Part shown: positions 62,142-64,000 of the stretch, in pieces | How the letters are laid out: each line of letters opens with the position of its first letter | Position numbering within the stretch: position 1 is the stretch's first letter | From: Pseudomonas sp. MMS21 TM103 | GTDB taxonomy: Bacteria > Pseudomonadota > Gammaproteobacteria > Pseudomonadales > Pseudomonadaceae | Direction of reading: 5' to 3' | DNA length: 64,000 bases | NCBI RefSeq assembly: GCF_022132145.1 | Contig: NZ_JAJISP010000004.1 | Location: 310,001-374,000 of the forward strand | Notes under the pieces: generated by a model | Told to the model about the DNA's origin: nothing | Seen by the model: only the letters and a program-made list of their open reading frames with translations | Databases searched by the model: none | Made by a program: the position numbers and the translations under genes

Positions 62142-62470
62142 GGTGTCTCGCAACGGTCGAACCCGTCAGGCGACTGCAGTGGGCAGCCCGGCATAACGCT
62201 GGCCACACCCCTTGCTCATCACGCCAGACCCTCGACCACCGCCTCTCTCCCGGTTAGGCATTATCGAAATTAGACGCTGACATCGCGCCAAAGTGTCGCA
62301 TTTTGCGGGTTTACGCGCACGCCGTCATTAGCCGTGTACACCGCAGGGCGCAACAGCAGAGGCAAAGCCACCTACGACCTGGCGAGAGCCCCTTGCACGA
62401 CAGCGCGGAAGACCTCTTTTCCATCCTGCCTAGCCGCAAGCGCGCTGCCAGCGGCACAACTCACACACAC
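62142..62470. other. Intergenic region, nothing recognised
   Basis: About 330 bases between the RmlD-like gene and the ABC ATPase gene, both on the minus strand. It must hold the promoter of the RmlD-like/epimerase pair. No convincing ORF, repeat, RNA or terminator was found. Confidence 0.5.
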
Positions 62471-63526
62471 TCAGGCGGTCAGTACCCGACAGGCTTCGGC
62501 TGGGATGGTCACCGACACCGGATTGCCAATGCCCAGGCCAATCCCCTGACAAGGCGTGCTCAGCGCGGTCAGCGAAACGCCGGAGCATTCGATGGTGGTT
62601 TCGATGGTCGCGCCGCTGTCGCGCACGAAGGTCACGGTGCCCTGCAGACGGTTGCCGGCAGTGGCCTGGGGTAGCGACAACTGCAGGTCTTCCGGGCGCA
62701 CCAGCATCTTGATGCTGGTGCCGGCGTGAATGCTCTCGCAGATCGGCACCCGGATCGCTGCACCGCCCGGCAGGCCCACCCGGCCGTTGCCCAGGGCGAT
62801 CGCCGGGAAGATATTGCCGCTGCCGATGAAATCGGCGACGAAGGCGTTGGCCGGGTTGCGGTAGATGTCGATCGGCGTGCCGACCTGCTGCACCCGATGT
62901 TCGCCGAGCACCACCACGATATCGGCCATGGTCATGGCTTCACGCTGGTCATGGGTGACCAGGATGGTGGTGATATTCAGGCGCTGTTGCAGCTGGCGAA
63001 TTTCCACCTGCATGGATTCGCGCAGCTTGGCGTCCAGCGCCGACAGCGGCTCGTCGAGCAACAGTAGCTTGGGCCGCGCGGCAATCGCTCGGGCGATCGC
63101 TACCCGTTGGCGCTGCCCACCGGAGAGTTTGGCCACCGGACGGTCGACCATTTCCTGCAACTGGATTAGCTGCAGCAGTTCAATCAAGCGCGTCTGCTGA
63201 TCGGCCTTGCTCACACCACGCAACTTCAGCGGGTAGGCGATGTTTTCGCCGACGGTCATGTGCGGGAACAGTGCCAGCGATTGGAACACCATGCCAAAGT
63301 TGCGCTGATGCGCCGGGGTGTGGCCGATGTCTTCGCCGTCCAGGCGGATTTCGCCGGCGCTGAGGGTTTCCAGCCCGGCGATCATGCGCAGCAGGGTGGT
63401 CTTTCCGCAGCCCGAGGGACCGAGGAAGCACACCAGCTTGCCCTCCGGCAGGTGCAGGTTGACGTCCGTCACGGCGCAGGCCGAACCATAGTGCTTTTCG
63501 ACGTTTTCTAGAACCAATCCGTTCAT
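62471..63526 (-). CDS. ABC transporter ATP-binding protein, PotA-like
   Basis: A protein of 351 residues with Walker A GPSGCGKTT near 36-44, Q-loop VFQSLALFPH, signature LSGGQRQR, Walker B LLLLDEPLSALD, the His-loop LVTHDQRE and a C-terminal TOBE domain (about 275-345). The arrangement is that of polyamine/thiamine/iron(III)-type importers (PotA, FbpC). ATG 63526 (MNGLVLENVEKHYG) is the natural start. It follows the permease gene by 54 bases in the same operon. Confidence 0.93.
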   Translation of the reverse strand: MNGLVLENVEKHYGSACAVTDVNLHLPEGKLVCFLGPSGCGKTTLLRMIAGLETLSAGEIRLDGEDIGHTPAHQRNFGMVFQSLALFPHMTVGENIAYPLKLRGVSKADQQTRLIELLQLIQLQEMVDRPVAKLSGGQRQRVAIARAIAARPKLLLLDEPLSALDAKLRESMQVEIRQLQQRLNITTILVTHDQREAMTMADIVVVLGEHRVQQVGTPIDIYRNPANAFVADFIGSGNIFPAIALGNGRVGLPGGAAIRVPICESIHAGTSIKMLVRPEDLQLSLPQATAGNRLQGTVTFVRDSGATIETTIECSGVSLTALSTPCQGIGLGIGNPVSVTIPAEACRVLTA

Positions 63527-63580
63527 GCGGCACCTCAAATAAGCTGTTGCCCGCAAGCCGCCAGGGCCTGCCCGGCTGAA

Positions 63581-64000
63581 TTAAAAGGACACGCCACCTT
63601 CACCGACCAGCTTCTCCAGCGCCCAGATCAGGGCGAAGTCGATCAGCACGATCAACACGGCGAACGAGAACACCGTCGGGTCGAGGGAAGACACGGTTCG
63701 GCTGTACATCCAGATCGGCACGGTCATCACGTCGATGTTGTAGAGGAAGTAGGTCACGGTGAATTCATTGAACGAGATGATGAAGGCCAGCAGCATCCCG
63801 GCCAGAATGCCCGAGCGCATGAGCGGCACCACCACGTCGACGATCGCCCGCAGCGGCGAGGCGCCGAGCATTTGTGCGGCCTCCTCGACCTCGCTGCCGA
63901 TCGACAGCATGGCGGCGGTGCAGTTCTTCACCACGAACGGCAGGGCGAGGATCACGTGGGCGATCACCAGCCGCGAGGTGTTGAGCTGAAACGGCAGGCT
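63581..64000 (-). CDS. ABC transporter permease, PotC-like (partial)
   Basis: The C-terminal 139 residues of a binding-protein-dependent permease; the frame is open through base 64000, so the N-terminus lies outside the window. The EAA loop (EVEEAAQMLGASPLRAIVDVVVPLMRSGI) that contacts the ATPase is clear, with at least three membrane segments. It belongs with the PotA-like ATPase encoded downstream; a second permease and a binding protein are expected beyond the window. Confidence 0.92.
   Translation of the reverse strand, partial: SLPFQLNTSRLVIAHVILALPFVVKNCTAAMLSIGSEVEEAAQMLGASPLRAIVDVVVPLMRSGILAGMLLAFIISFNEFTVTYFLYNIDVMTVPIWMYSRTVSSLDPTVFSFAVLIVLIDFALIWALEKLVGEGGVSF

Noticed and set aside
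62303-62674. 123-codon plus-strand ORF in the gap before the ABC ATPase
   Set aside because: It has no ribosome site or similarity and its second half is antisense to the ATPase gene.

Overview
The window is high-GC, densely packed gammaproteobacterial chromosome. Gene content and gene order point to Pseudomonas in the broad sense: the riboflavin/nusB/thiL/pgpA cluster, xseB-ispA, dxs, ppa, eutBC, mpl-ubiX, nrdR-ribD, a Zur-type zinc operon and oprG all follow the order I remember from P. aeruginosa, apart from rearrangements. No tRNA, rRNA, CRISPR array, phage or intact insertion sequence was recognised.

Layout. (a) 1-5114: two convergent membrane-anchored PAS-GGDEF-EAL proteins of cyclic-di-GMP metabolism. 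(b) 5240-14378: a FixL/FixJ-like two-component pair, divergent from an acyl-CoA synthetase, a UraA-fold-type permease and an acyl-CoA dehydrogenase, followed by a metallo-beta-lactamase-fold hydrolase. (c) 14379-22908: an FMN riboswitch, then ribE-ribBA-ribH-nusB-thiL-pgpA, two secreted proteins, ribA, a small membrane protein and a BtuF-like binding protein. (d) 23080-25356: a btuB-like TonB receptor behind a cobalamin riboswitch with a recognisable promoter. (e) 25484-35652: dxs and ispA-xseB, separated by about 7 kb holding a single-chain biotin-dependent acyl-CoA carboxylase, an acyl-CoA ligase, a LysR regulator and a formate/nitrite-family channel. (f) 35790-40363: TauE/SafE permease, ppa, MtfA-like peptidase, a degenerate phosphatase/kinase fusion and a GNAT acetyltransferase. 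(g) 40495-43460: eutC, eutB and the collapsed remains of an aldehyde dehydrogenase gene. (h) 43751-50491: mpl, ubiX, a YceK-like lipoprotein, ribD, nrdR, a YbaY-like lipoprotein, a methyltransferase, a CnoX-like thioredoxin and a small hypothetical protein. (i) 50575-53868: a zinc operon behind a Zur-type palindrome. (j) 54131-59265: a TonB energising system (DUF3450, two ExbB-type proteins, ExbD, TonB, TPR protein) preceded by a candidate 20-residue membrane peptide. (k) 59504-62141: oprG behind an Anr/FNR-type promoter, and two sugar-nucleotide epimerase/reductase-type genes. (l) 62471-64000: the end of a PotA/PotC-like ABC transporter.

Common themes are vitamin cofactors (FMN, B12, thiamine, isoprenoids), metal uptake and acyl-CoA metabolism. 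The strongest unusual points are: a split riboflavin locus that a single inversion of 14.4-46.2 kb would repair; a short leader ORF and Shine-Dalgarno-occluding hairpin between the FMN riboswitch and ribE; a protein that looks dead as both PP2C phosphatase and protein kinase; an aldehyde dehydrogenase pseudogene with readable deletion junctions; and a hydrophobic micro-ORF with an ideal ribosome binding site ahead of the TonB operon. Statements about P. aeruginosa gene order are from memory, not from a search.
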